Of a DNA stretch of 64,000 nucleotides, positions 1-11,566 are shown piece after piece. This DNA comes from Escarpia spicata. Lineage: Eukaryota > Annelida > Polychaeta > Sabellida > Siboglinidae. The position numbers and the translations under genes were made by a program. The stretch lies in NCBI GenBank assembly GCA_963995525.1, contig OZ023206.1:24664362-24728361 (forward strand). Direction: 5' to 3'. Below the pieces are notes generated by a model. That model did not search any database, had not been told where the DNA came from, and worked only from the letters and a program-made list of their open reading frames with translations. Positions within the stretch are counted from its first letter, which is position 1. Every line of letters begins with the position of its first letter.

Positions 1-1999
<1,999 letters not shown>

Positions 2000-2150
2000 T
2001 CCAAGTGCTACATGGGGCTTGTGGAGTTCGACCCGGAAGACGCCAAGAACTTCTGCCGCAACCCGAGAGGTTTTCCCGACTGTCAACTGTCGAAGCCTTG
2101 GTGTCACACGACGGGCGGCAGGAGGGAGTACTGTGATGTGCCTCTCTGCG
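2000..2150 (+). CDS. Mosaic extracellular gene, exon with C-terminal half of a kringle domain
   Basis: The exon lies between an acceptor (TTTTCCACCAG) and a donor (G/GTAAGATG). Its 50 codons read as the second half of a kringle domain: FCRNPRG, then KPWCHTT, then REYCDVPLC. The spacing matches the family signatures CRNPDG, PWCYT and EYCDIPxC. Kringles are disulfide-rich extracellular binding modules. The first half of the domain (the CYxGxGxxYRG part) should be in an upstream exon, which I could not find, so the gene is 5' incomplete here. The exon ends with one spare base, and the next discoidin exon starts with the two bases that complete a Gly codon, which supports the splice. A kringle next to discoidin, VWA and MAM domains suggests a secreted or cell-surface adhesion protein; its function is unknown. 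Confidence 0.8.
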
Positions 2151-2194
2151 GTAAGATGTGTGTCTTTGCGACATGTCTCTGTTGAGCAGACATT

Positions 2195-2553
2195 AGTCAT
2201 CAAAAGTAATTGTTTAGCGCAGCAGAGATTTGGATTCTTGACTGAAGAACCCGGGTTCGAATCCTGTGCTGCGGTGTCGAACATTGGGTAGCTGTATGTG
2301 GCTATAAACAGCATTGCCTGGATAAGTATTGATCTAGATGAGGAACTAACAGATCGGTGGCAGAAGATACTCTGTTTACACACTTCTACATATAACTGTA
2401 CCTGGCTATAGACGGCATTATTTGAAGCGTGGCTGAATGCTTCCCAGATAAGTTGAGATGATGTTCGATTGACCATGTCTGCCAGGGAGTAAAGTTTAAA
2501 GCGTTTTGTGTAGTCCCGAAGACTTGGTACTGCGCTATGTAAGAACGTATCTT
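2195..2553 (+). mobile_element. tRNA-derived SINE, copy 1
   Basis: It has a tRNA-like head with a B-box-like GGTTCGAATCC at about 2253-2263. The body contains TGGCTATA, GGCTGAATGCTTCCCAG and TCTGCCAGGGAGT, and the 3' end is TGCGCTATGTAAGAAC. It shares these blocks in the same order with the copies at 7763-8075 (minus) and 56165-56345 (plus). It lies in an intron of the mosaic gene. Confidence 0.75.
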
Positions 2554-2620
2554 TTTAGCGTTAACAATGCTGATATGACCGCGTGGCTTACCGAGAACAT
2601 TACATGTTTACAATTAGCGT

Positions 2621-2800
2621 AAAGCCTGGCATACATGTCACGACGCGACGATTCGTTTGCGATGATTTGTTTGCGACGATTTGTTGCGGACAACTAAAGC
2701 CAGAGGGTCATACACGTCACGACGCGACCGGATGCGACTGGCGGCTGCGACAGGTTGAAATATGCACTCCTTTTGGTAGCGGCTGGAACTGCCGCCACTC
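2621..2800. mobile_element. Harbinger-like MITE, decayed
   Basis: It starts TAAAGCCTGGCATACATG followed by CACGACGCGAC, and that terminal motif recurs in inverted form at 2705-2730. Related ends are at 16639, 20277-20462 and 59465. A preceding TAA fits the three-base TWA target of PIF/Harbinger elements. The MITE lies in the intron after the kringle exon. Confidence 0.5.
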
Positions 2801-3607
2801 CCGAGCGGAATGTAGAACGAACTATTCACTAATAATCATGACTACTACATTATCTTTTGATTTAGCAATGTGTATACTGCGAATCGTCTGCCTCAGATCT
2901 TTTAGTTCCTCTTCTAGATCAAGTTGTCAAGCACTTCTTGCAACTTGCACCATATTCTTCGTTCTTAAAAGATATCACGGTTATTGCTCGGTGTGCGATA
3001 TGTCTCGAATTTATATCCCGGACGATCCCGACCGTGTATGATATTTAATAGTGTTGATATACTGTTTATGGTTTAACAAAAAATAATTTACAAAATAGCA
3101 TTGAACAACATAAAATATACATTAAGGAAAAAGAGAAAATTTCCATTGTGCGATGCCACACCTATTTTCGAAAGCGAAGTATTTAATTGATGTAGGTTTA
3201 CTCTCATTTAATGTTTTAATTTATAGGTAGCCTGAGGGCCATTCATGACCACAACCCGGAATCAGATTAAGGCCGTCTACCTGACACATTGTGCAACACC
3301 ACTAATATTCCAGGCGTATGTGAGAGGCGCAATGGGCTAAAGCTTGTCGAACATTTTCAATGACAGCTTGCCTCATATGTAGTGGAGTATTACCAACGGG
3401 GCAACTGGGACATGACCCCCACCTCCGGGGCCTCCACACAAGCATACCGGTGACACATAGAAAAATCGAATAAATTGATAAACCAATTATTATTTTGTCA
3501 CACAATTGGTGTGGGCCTCACGACATACACTTTTGTCCCGGGCCTAATGTCTCACAGTCCGCCACTGGTGTGATGTTTTGTCCCCTACGTTCATTCTGTG
3601 TTGTCAG
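2801..3607. other. Intron sequence, nothing recognised
   Basis: Intron between the kringle exon and the first discoidin exon. I see no domain-like coding segment and no repeat shared with other parts of the window. Confidence 0.5.
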
Positions 3608-3938
3608 CAGGGGCAGATCCAGAAAGTGAGTCTAGGGGGGCTCAAAAACCTCCACTGGCCGAACCAAACGGTGACGAAAATGCTTTCTGCCCTGCAGCAT
3701 AACGTCAGCTTCTCCGCTGGTTCGGCTGGCTCGACTGTGATAACAAAGACGCGGGGGAGGGGGTGCTGTCGACATATTTTCGCCGCCGTGTACTTCACCT
3801 TATTGTAACCTGAACGGGGGCACATATCAAACGGTCTAGGTGGCACGGTCACGCGGGCCCATTCAAAAAGGGTTACGGCAAGCAAAATTACAAATGTCTA
3901 GGGGGACACGTGCCCCCCAGGTCCCCTGGATCCGGCTA
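3608..3938. mobile_element. hAT-like non-autonomous MITE, copy 1
   Basis: It starts CAGGGGCAGATCCAG and ends with the near-complement CCCCTGGATCCGGC. Internal marks such as GTCTAGGGGG and CCGCCG are shared with the copies at 8453-8620 and 10541-10886. A CAGGGGC-type terminus is typical of hAT elements; I could not find a clean 8-bp target duplication. Confidence 0.55.
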
Positions 3939-4031
3939 TAATCAGTATACATAATGCGGCTGGGAAAAGTTCGCACATTCACACTCTCCTTCATACACTT
4001 GGAAAAATATTATTATAAATAATGTTTTCAG

Positions 4032-4163
4032 GATATGAAGTACCGGCTTGTTCACACGCTCTTGGGATGGAGAGTGGCGAAATAAAAGACAGCCAGATTA
4101 CTGCTAGTTCGTCAATGAGTGGACAAGAAGCATTTCAAGCCAGACTGAACTCGGGAAATGAAG
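4032..4163 (+). CDS. Mosaic extracellular gene, F5/8 type C (discoidin) domain, exon 1
   Basis: The exon follows the acceptor TGTTTTCAG and ends AATGAAG/GTGGGG. It encodes the start of an F5/8 type C domain: a Cys, then ALGMESGEIKDSQITASSS and an AFQARLNS-like strand, close to the family pattern C..PLGMESG.I.D.QI.ASS. These beta-sandwich modules bind phospholipids, carbohydrates or proteins outside the cell. The phase agrees with the kringle exon upstream (1 + 2 bases). It also agrees with the next exon, where the spare G plus AT makes an Asp codon. A long (CA)n tract starts about 55 bp after the donor. Confidence 0.88.
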
Positions 4164-4214
4164 GTGGGGAAGTGGGGTACGACACACATGCGCGGGCACG
4201 CACGCGCGCGTTCA

Positions 4215-4336
<122 letters not shown>

Positions 4337-4574
4337 TAATCTCGTGCACACATTTGTTCAACAATCTCAGCTAATATAGTTTGCATAAGTGCAGTGTAAA
4401 GTTTGCAATGATCATCATTCATCATTAGTAGTCATCAACCCTAACCGACTGTGTTCTTGAACCCCAACCATATCCGCTAGGTGGGGTTGCTGTTGCTGAG
4501 AATCTCCAACGCTCAGAATTACCTCTTGACCTAGAACATTTCGGGCGCATATTAGATTTATATATAGGTATTAC

Positions 4575-5935
4575 TATTAGGTAAAACAGAGAGCGAGCGA
4601 AAAACGAACAACTCGGAACACGTCCAAAACATAAAATACTACGGTTCGTCCGATGCCGACGATGTTAATATCATTTGAAAGGATGCACTTTTTATTATTC
4701 TAGCGTCATCTAGTTTTACCGGTAACCGTTTATAGAACACCTATAAAAGGCTCTACAATCTTCAGCGTTCTGTACGGTTCCGAACGATGTCGGCGGCGGG
4801 TACTCAGTACACTAATATTCCGATTGCGGCGCTGCTTTCCTCATTTGCATAGGTTCAGACATGCGCACTTCACAATTTCTTGATTCCATCTTATAAGCTC
4901 CACCCTCTTTTAAACGGCGGCGATACTGATGTGTTTTGGTGGTAGCGAAACCAAGGAGCCTCTATTTGGACAGGAGGCGTCACTGAGCGAGAAAATGGCA
5001 GTCTGCACTGAAGGTTTTTGTCCGCCATTCGGGAGGCAAGCGCATGCGCCTGCGCAACCGGCAGCGCTCGATGTTAGTGTATTTATTCAGTCACTTCATT
5101 TCATAAGAATAATCACCAAGCTGTGATGCGTCATATAAAATGAAAGCTATTAATGTAATCCTTAAAGTTTTGTTTAGCTATCACAATTCAGAATAATGAA
5201 CTTAGCAAACAAATCACATAGAAACGTTGCAATTATTTATTGAGCCAACTGAACTTCGTCGTGTTTCATCAGAATAATCATCAGGCTGTACCACTTTTTA
5301 TATAATTAAGATATTGAGGTTATCGTTGAGCAATAATTATGCAAAGAACTGCATTTTCTGCAGGCGTATAGTCTGGCTTAGCGCAACTCCAGAACGGCAG
5401 ACGAACTGCTTACGTACTTTTCTTGAACAATGTAGATAGCGCGCGCTGCACCGTCTTGTATTGATATACGGTCTTTGCTTCGAATATGCAAGTTTAGTTG
5501 CCATTATGGAAAGACCGTATTCTGGATCTACAATTGACAAAGTCCCTTCCATGGAGATTGTGGAAGAACTTGATGACGAACCACAGTTCAGAGATGGAGG
5601 CAGTTCTTGTCAGACTGTCAAATAATAATTAATTGGGTGCAGCATGAAATCAGATAATGGTGCCTCAATCGGTAGATTGGTGAATTGTGTCGACGAACAA
5701 ACATCGTTCGCAGTGTCTATAACACTGGAAATGGCACGGTTGTAGGTCCGTTTATAGTTTATTTAGAAATTATTATCAGAAAACCAGATATATGATTGGA
5801 TAGCAGAACTTTTAACGATAGCAAGATCGTTGGAATCGGACGAACCGTAAATATACTATAGCAATCGTTCAAAAAACGTTTTTGGGCGTGTTTCAAGTGA
5901 TGCATTCTCGCTCGCTTATCTATTTTTTGTATTAT
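4575..5935. mobile_element. Candidate DNA transposon with imperfect terminal inverted repeats
   Basis: Near 4590-4680 the plus strand has GAGCGAGCGA, then CACGTCCAAAA, then ACGGTTCGTCCGATGCC. The reverse complement of about 5820-5925 has GCGAGCGAG, CACGCCCAAAA and ACGGTTCGTCCGATTCC in the same order. These ordered, diverged blocks suggest inverted termini of a 1.3-kb element. No transposase is recognisable inside. The ends and target site are not resolved, and it sits in an intron. Confidence 0.4.
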
Positions 5936-6743
5936 ATATTATTTTATTCACAACGAGACCTGAATAAATTATTACCATAACAACAACCAATGACTCGCCT
6001 GTTAGGCCTTAGGTGTCAGCACGAGCATAGCGTCATGAATGCATATAGAGCCCGTGATGACATGTCTACATATACCAACATGTACTTAGTACCGACGTTC
6101 GGCAATGTTCTCTTCAGATCGCACGAGGACGTGACAGAACGACGGAAAGTAACGGTCTTCTCTAAACAAAAGAAACAATTACCGATAGGCCCTAAGCCGG
6201 GATTGTGAAAGTTTAAAATATACCCGTTGTCATTTTCTATTTACCCGTTATGATCATGAAAAACCACATCACACATGCATTGGTCTTTGGAGTGGGAAAG
6301 TGGTGAATATTCAGGGGGCTGAGGCTCTTCAAAACCTCCAACTGCACCCCCCTGTGGATCGCAAAATACTCAGACTTCAAACTACTCTCCTTCCCTCCTT
6401 ACACGTGTAGTACAAGGCCATTTTTACGACAACGCAAACCCTGTTTCAATCTTGTTATTGTGAAAATAAAACCACCTTATGGTCCAACACAAGATCGTGG
6501 TATATGAAAAATAAAAATCCAATTATTCAAAGACCAAACGACATTAGTTGAAAAAGAAAAGCCTGTTGGGATTTTCCAAAAACTCGTTCCAGTAACGGGA
6601 CGACGATTCTCTGGCTAAGGATCTGCCAACATATATTTATTACTGACGTCTGATGTCGTTCGCCCGAAGATGTAAGGTATTACGTCGAGTGACGCTCTTC
6701 TCCAAGTAACAAACAGTTACCCATATTTTCGTTTGCATCATAG
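5936..6743. other. Intron sequence, nothing recognised
   Basis: Remainder of the long intron inside the discoidin domain. It ends in the acceptor TTTGCATCATAG. No coding segment or shared repeat was seen. Confidence 0.5.
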
Positions 6744-6883
6744 ATGGACATGCCGGATGGGTGGCATCCAGGGTAGACAGCAACCTGCGCCTGGAGATCG
6801 ACCTGCTTAGTCTACACAACGTCACCAAGGTTTTCCTGCAGGGCAGCGGCAAGGCTGCAGATGCGTGAACTAAACAGTTCAAG
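6744..6883 (+). CDS. Mosaic extracellular gene, F5/8 type C domain, exon 2, with in-frame TGA
   Basis: The exon lies between the acceptor CATCATAG and the donor TTCAAG/GTACTG. It encodes the middle of the discoidin domain: GHAGWVASRVDSN, LRLEIDLLSL, VTKVFLQGSGKAADA, then a TGA at 6866-6868, then TKQFK. In this family the residue after ADA is a conserved Trp (ADAWV..Y.V.YS), so TGG has become TGA. The frame continues correctly across the stop, into the donor and on into the next exon, which starts VQYSEDG. Exon length and phases (2 bases in, 0 out) fit both neighbours. Possible explanations are a recent nonsense mutation or null allele, a sequencing error, or, less likely, readthrough. The rest of the exon shows no other damage. 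Confidence 0.85.
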
Positions 6884-7461
6884 GTACTGTCATTTGTAGT
6901 TGTTCTTCGATTGAGCGACCGCCTTAACTTGGATGAACATGTGGTCGTTTTAGGGGAGCTTTATTATAGATAGAGAACGAGATATGTTATGTATTCGTGC
7001 GATTTAGTGGGTTGAGGGTACGTAGCAAGGGAATGAAGGGGGTGAGAGAGGAGTTTGTATTTATATTCATTCGGCTATATGGCGCGTGGGAAACACAAAG
7101 TCATCCTGCACTGCGCATGGTAACTTTACAGGAGTTCGTACGTCATCTCGCCGATCTTCCTTGTATTGCGTTTATCGCAATAGAATTTTCGTGGGCCGAA
7201 TAATGTTGGCAGGTATTCAGAATTGAAACAGATAGTTAGTCTACAGATTACGCTAGATCGTGATTTAGAAATACTAAGCAGAGGAAGCACCCTTCCAAAT
7301 TGCCCCACGCATTTTAAGCAACTTCTAATATGTTCTAGGTTATCTCCCGTTGGACACCAATAGCAGAATATTATGCAATTAAAACTATGCGTTTTGTTGT
7401 ACGTAAACAACAAAGCAATTATGTGACACTTTGAACACTCCTTATGTCCATTTGTGTTTAG
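6884..7461. other. Intron
   Basis: Intron inside the discoidin domain, GT at 6884 to AG at 7461. No repeat or other feature recognised. Confidence 0.6.
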
Positions 7462-7584
7462 GTTCAGTACAGTGAGGATGGTAAGACGTGGAAGATGTAT
7501 AGAGCTGGCGGGCAGGTGAAATATTTCGAAGGAAACTCGAAGCGCACACACGGCATCTCGCATTCGTTTGATCCTCCAATACGG
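7462..7584 (+). CDS. Mosaic extracellular gene, F5/8 type C domain, exon 3
   Basis: The exon starts after GTGTTTAG and ends ATACGG/GTACGT. Its 41 codons read VQYSEDGKTWKMYR, then KYFEGNSKRTHG and HSFDPPIR. This is the YS.DG..W..Y.....F.GN.......F.PPI core of the F5/8 type C fold. It begins and ends in phase 0, as both neighbours require. Confidence 0.9.
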
Positions 7585-7762
7585 GTACGTGAACTCGTAG
7601 ACCAAATGTTTCGATGCTCTTGTAACGTAAACTTGCGATTTCAAACAACAACAACATTTAGTCCTTTGCGAGCGTGTGTCTGTGACTGGCATATTGTCTT
7701 GTTTTGTCTGCCTTCCATTTGACCAACTTCACTGTTATTATTATAAAAAAGTAAAAGTTAAG

Positions 7763-8075
7763 TAAAGTTCTTATACAGCGCAGTATTCAGTCCTTTGGAC
7801 TGCTTAACGTGTTTTACATTTTACTCCCTGGCAGACCTGTTCAATCGAACACCATCTCGACTTATCTGGGAAGCATTCAGTCACGCTGCAATTAATGCGC
7901 GAAGACTGTTCGTGCCAAAAGTATCTCCCACTGTCTATAGCCAGGTACTCAATCATACAGCTGAAAAAATTTCACAACGCAGTGTAAACGAACGGGAGCA
8001 CATGATTCGAACCCCGGTTCTCTCGATTGAGAGTTCAATTAATGCTCTAACGACTGCGCCACTGCGCTCCACAAG
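7763..8075 (-). mobile_element. tRNA-derived SINE, full-length-like copy
   Basis: Read on the minus strand, it begins with a tRNA-like head: GTGGCGCAGTCGTTAGAG (A-box region) and, 40 bp on, GGTTCGAATC (B box). The conserved body follows, and the tail ends CTGCGCTGTATAAGAAC. At about 310 bp this is the best-preserved of three copies. The head looks like a tRNA gene, but the acceptor stem and length do not fit a working tRNA. Intronic. Confidence 0.8.
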
Positions 8076-8452
8076 ACTGTATGATAAAAATAGTTGTCTT
8101 CATGTTGTCCCATTAGGATGTCCCTCGTTACCCTTTTTAACAACGACTCGTAATAATTCAGTATTTAGTTCATTTCTTCTTTGCATAACCGAAGATTTTA
8201 CGTGTTGGGTAACTTCCATCTCTTGTTAAGCAAACGTCGTCAATACGTGTGACGTCACAGGCTGATGACGTCATCATAACTATGCAGAACGGTCTTAGTT
8301 TCCCCCGTCTCCGTTGCTGCTTGTGTTTTCGTGTCCATATTGCTTCTCTTATGCGTCGTCTCTTTCAGTTGGTCTCCCTATAAACTACCTTCACTCTTCC
8401 CTATCTACGGTGTGGTTCTCTGTCGGTGTACCGATTTATTGATGGTGGGCAT

Positions 8453-8620
8453 AAGGGGCGGATCTGGAGAGGGTAGTCTAGGGGGAGGTGCCCAAATCGC
8501 TCCAATTGCAACCCATGAGGCTCGCTAACACTTGAAAGTCTATGGGGCACATCAAGCAAGCGCGGGCACATTCTAAGGTCTAGGGGGCACCTGCCCTCCG
8601 GGTACCCTGGATCCGCCTAT
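8453..8620. mobile_element. hAT-like non-autonomous MITE, copy 2
   Basis: It starts AGGGGCGGATCTGG and ends ACCCTGGATCCGCCT, which are inverted termini. It shares TCTAGGGGGCAC and flanking blocks with the copies at 3608 and 10541. This is the shortest of the three. Confidence 0.6.
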
Positions 8621-8836
8621 GGACATTGCTCTTTCCTTTTTGCCCCTCGTCTATGGCTCCTTTGACGTGTTAGCCACATTATTTTAATACACCTGTAGTC
8701 TCGTCAGGAACAGTCTTCCCGTCTCATCTACATCTTGATATGTTAAGAAGATAATATTTAATAACAATGGACGTTCTTTAAGAATGTTCAGTAATCTAGT
8801 AAAGGTGAGCTAAGTAGTTGTTTCAAACTGTTTCAG
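8621..8836. other. Intron end before the last discoidin exon
   Basis: AT-rich sequence ending in the acceptor AACTGTTTCAG. No other feature seen. Confidence 0.5.
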
Positions 8837-8980
8837 ACACGGTTCTTCGTTGTAATTCCGACAATATGGCACGCCTTGCCTGCACTGCGCCTGGAGGTAC
8901 ACGGATGCGCCCTTCCTAGAGAAGATGGGCTACTGCCCATACGACGTCGGCAACCCCAACAATACCACCAAGTCAACTCC
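8837..8980 (+). CDS. Mosaic extracellular gene, F5/8 type C domain, last exon
   Basis: Directly after the acceptor the frame reads TRFFVVIPTIWHALPALRLE and then VHGC. This is the classic end of an F5/8 type C domain (ARY.RI.P..WH...ALR.E..GC), so the domain closes at about 8908. The 3' end of the exon is uncertain. I chose the donor CC/GTAATC at 8980 because it keeps phase 0. After the Cys, a second frame reads more like protein (EKMGYCPYDVGNPNNTTKST), which would need one base lost in the CCC of GCGCCCTTCC. A one-base frameshift after the domain is therefore possible. Confidence 0.75.
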
Positions 8981-9160
8981 GTAATCACTATTTACTACCG
9001 AATGTATTATATATTTTAAATTGGCCAATGATTATTGTTCACGGTTCCGATATATTACTTCTTTTTCGTGTTTAATTAAAGTTAAATGTGTTTTCGACTA
9101 ATTCGTCGCAGAAACTGTTATTGTTTCCACAAACTAGCAAAATTGTTACATTAACATTTA

Positions 9161-9204
9161 GATTTAACAAGATTGCCACCCAGAGAATTAACTCTGGATG
9201 GCAG
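9161..9204 (-). mobile_element. CR1-type LINE 3'-terminal hairpin fragment
   Basis: About 43 bp almost identical to the 3' end of the CR1-type LINE at 53632-55080. It is a near-perfect palindrome centred on GAATTAAC. It sits immediately before the VWA exon, so it forms part of the splice acceptor region. The two differences from the other copy fall on paired positions of the hairpin. Confidence 0.65.
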
Positions 9205-9217
9205 CATGTTTTTCCAG

Positions 9218-9540
9218 CATGTTTTTCCGTGGATGTGGCAATCACCGTCGACACAGGCGGAAGCCTCTTAGCGGAAAACGAGTCATGCATGACCGATTTC
9301 TTCAACCGTTTACTAGCCCGGATGGAAGTGACGTTGCAGTTTGACCTTCGCGCTCACGATAATGCCGGGAGTCTGAGTAATGCGATCGGGAGACTGGACC
9401 AGCTCAATCAGTCGAGGAACTTCGCGGATGGCATCAGGAAAGTGCGGTCAGACGTGTTCCAGGAACGTTACGGCAACAGAAAGGACGCTCCGAATATGTG
9501 TGTTCTCATCACGGACGGAAATGGCGGTTATGAGTACCCG
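9218..9540 (+). CDS. Mosaic extracellular gene, VWA domain, first exon
   Basis: The exon follows the acceptor GTTTTTCCAG and ends GAGTACCCG/GTGTGT. It encodes the first two thirds of a von Willebrand factor A domain: a hydrophobic strand SVDVAITVDTGGSL, a helix around FFNRLLARME, a segment RNFADGIRKVRSDVF, and the strand CVLITDGNGG. VWA domains are Rossmann-like folds that bind ligands through a metal site (MIDAS, DxSxS). Here the motif reads DTGGS, so the middle Ser is Gly and metal binding may be weak. A second AG at 9203-9204, just before a 13-bp repeat of the exon start, would give phase 0 and fits the preceding exon's chosen donor better. Which acceptor is used is unresolved. Confidence 0.85.
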
Positions 9541-9785
9541 GTGTGTATGTTGTTTCGTCGATTAAGTCTACTATACTAATTCTAGCGCCCATGTTTGTTT
9601 TAATAATGCTTTGACCGGTTAATACGCATTTGATGAAAACTGTTAAATGTATAATTTGAGCTGTGTATGCAACATTATATTTCAATACTTATCGATGTCA
9701 GTAGATTTGATTTGACGATTTCCAAAACGTTTGTATAATTAACTGTTTATGACATCAGTGTTCGTTAATGTGTCTATGTCCTCAG
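9541..9785. other. Intron inside the VWA domain
   Basis: A short AT-rich intron from GTGTGT to TGTCCTCAG, phase 0 on both sides. No repeat seen. Confidence 0.8.
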
Positions 9786-9975
9786 AAATCGCTGGTGGAA
9801 GCAGCTCTCGCTAAGGCTGCTGGGATTGGTATGCACGTCGTCGGTATCGGCAGGAACGTTCATATGCTGGCGCTTTCATCGATGGCCGACAGTCCAGCTA
9901 ATGCTTTCCACCTCAACGACGTTGCTGACCTAAATGGCGACGAAGCACTGCACCAACTGTATTCCTATATACAGG
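9786..9975 (+). CDS. Mosaic extracellular gene, VWA domain, second exon
   Basis: It begins after TATGTCCTCAG and reads KSLVEAALAKAAGIGMHVVG, then IGRNVHMLALSSMA, then AFHLNDVADL and LHQLYSYIQ. This is the last helix-strand-helix part of a VWA domain (A...A...GI...VIGIG......L..IA......F...D...L), and it completes the fold begun in the previous exon. It joins in phase 0 and ends with one spare base before a GTTGGA donor. The next recognised exon (MAM) starts with one base, so at least one exon between them is missing from my reading. That exon would be the N-terminal part of the MAM domain. Confidence 0.88.
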
Positions 9976-10540
9976 GTTGGAATTGGTGTCATTGGTGGGT
10001 GATAGCAGTTCGATTATGGTCCGCACTCATTTTACGTTTATGCCTATTCGGCAATTTTGTAGCTTAGAATTTATGTTTTACGTCCGGTAAAGTGCCACGA
10101 ACAATATATTAATTGGATCGGGTGTTTTTTTTTAATTGAAAATGTAATAATATTGATGTTTTATTATTACTTTGTCAAAGGGTTTCTCAGATATGTTAGC
10201 CACCAAACAGCACAGAAGGCAACTAAGACTGAGCTGAGCTTACCTAATGTTCCTGGCCAAGCCATAATGTACATGCAAGTGCTCTCTTAAATTCTTCACA
10301 TCTGCAATATATTTTATATATTATGCTCAGATCATAAAAGACTATTAGCAGTGTGATGGACGCCTGATTGTTTATCCGCAAAACTCTTCGATGTTCCGCA
10401 CGGTTGCGATATGTCCACACTCAAGAAAAGTAACTCCGCGATCTTCCTGTAATGGCCATCGCTGTGTGTGGACATTTTGAGATCCTATCCGCATGTACAC
10501 CCCTTGCTATTACTTTTCTTTTTGACATTAGGAATCCCCC
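9976..10540. other. Intron sequence, nothing recognised
   Basis: AT-rich, with no coding segment that I can assign to the MAM domain. Confidence 0.5.
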
Positions 10541-10886
10541 AAGGGTGGATCCAGAAAGGCTAGTCTACGGGGGGGGGCACAAAACCCTACTGGCGGCCGA
10601 ACCAAATTCATATTGGGTGCCAGAGCTTCACGCTGCCGGATCACTATATCGGAAAAAGGGGGGGGGGTGCTGTTGAAAAAACTTTGTCGCCGCGCCGCCA
10701 TAACTTCAGCGTCTCCGCTGTCTTGGCTGTTTCTTGACTGATGACATCGGAAGACGGAGGAGTGCTGTTGATTTTTTTCGCCGCCGCGCCGCCGTAACCT
10801 CTCTAACGCAGGCACATTCGGGCAAAGCGCGACAAAATTCCAAGAGTCTAGGGGGCACGTGTCCCCAGGGCTCCTGGTCCCGCCTA
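10541..10886. mobile_element. hAT-like non-autonomous MITE, copy 3
   Basis: It begins AAGGGTGGATCCAGAAAG and ends GGCTCCTGGTCCCGCCT. The body repeats a GGAGGGGGTGCTGTTG-like and CCGCCGCGCCGCC block twice, so part of the element is internally duplicated. It shares the TCTAGGGGGCACGTG mark with copies 1 and 2. Confidence 0.55.
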
Positions 10887-11566
10887 CGCCCCCCGTGATG
10901 CATACATCTGTAGTAATTATTATGTCCGTTGCATGGCTAAATTGACTCGTTATCTACAAAATGTAAAATGTGAGTCTTTATAGGTATATCCTAGTATTGC
11001 AATGCTACATTATTGGCGTGGGTTAAACTATAATAACATGGCTACCTACTCATAAATACAGAAGACGGTTTCCCGAATAATTCGTATCTGAGTGTAACAA
11101 ACGTTATGTAAATATGAACCGTATTTTGTAACTCTGCTCGTGTTTTCTACGATTGTTCCAAGTTACTATTAACGTCCCCACCTGATTTGCGGACGGTATG
11201 CGTGGCTCGGAACAATTGCAGAAAACACATGTAACGTTGCTAACAATCCGGCTAACGTCCGGAATGAACACATAACTGGAAAGAAGCCTTAATCTGCGGC
11301 AAATTTAGAAAACATAGCGTTACCTTTCTCCTGGGCAGGCGTAGATAAACCTCCGAAAGTCAGGCTGCAGAGATGCAAACCGTCTAGGAAAAAATACCCC
11401 GACATCACACATAAGCTCACATATGCGCACAAAATTACGCACACACACACGCACAGACGCACGCACGCACGCTCCCATACACAACACACATACACAGACA
11501 CACATTTCATACACACACGCACACTTGCTAGATTATAGTTAAATATGTCGCGCCACTGTTCTGCAG
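10887..11566. other. Intron sequence with a CA-rich tract
   Basis: It contains an imperfect inverted repeat at about 11135-11235 (GTGTTTTCTACGATTGTTCC against its near-complement) and a CA-rich imperfect tract at about 11410-11525. It ends in the acceptor TGTTCTGCAG. The missing first MAM exon may lie here but I cannot support one. Confidence 0.5.

Noticed and set aside
7990..8075. A minus-strand tRNA gene
   Set aside because: A- and B-box sequences are good, but the flanking sequence is the body of a SINE repeated at 2195 and 56165, and no proper acceptor stem was seen.
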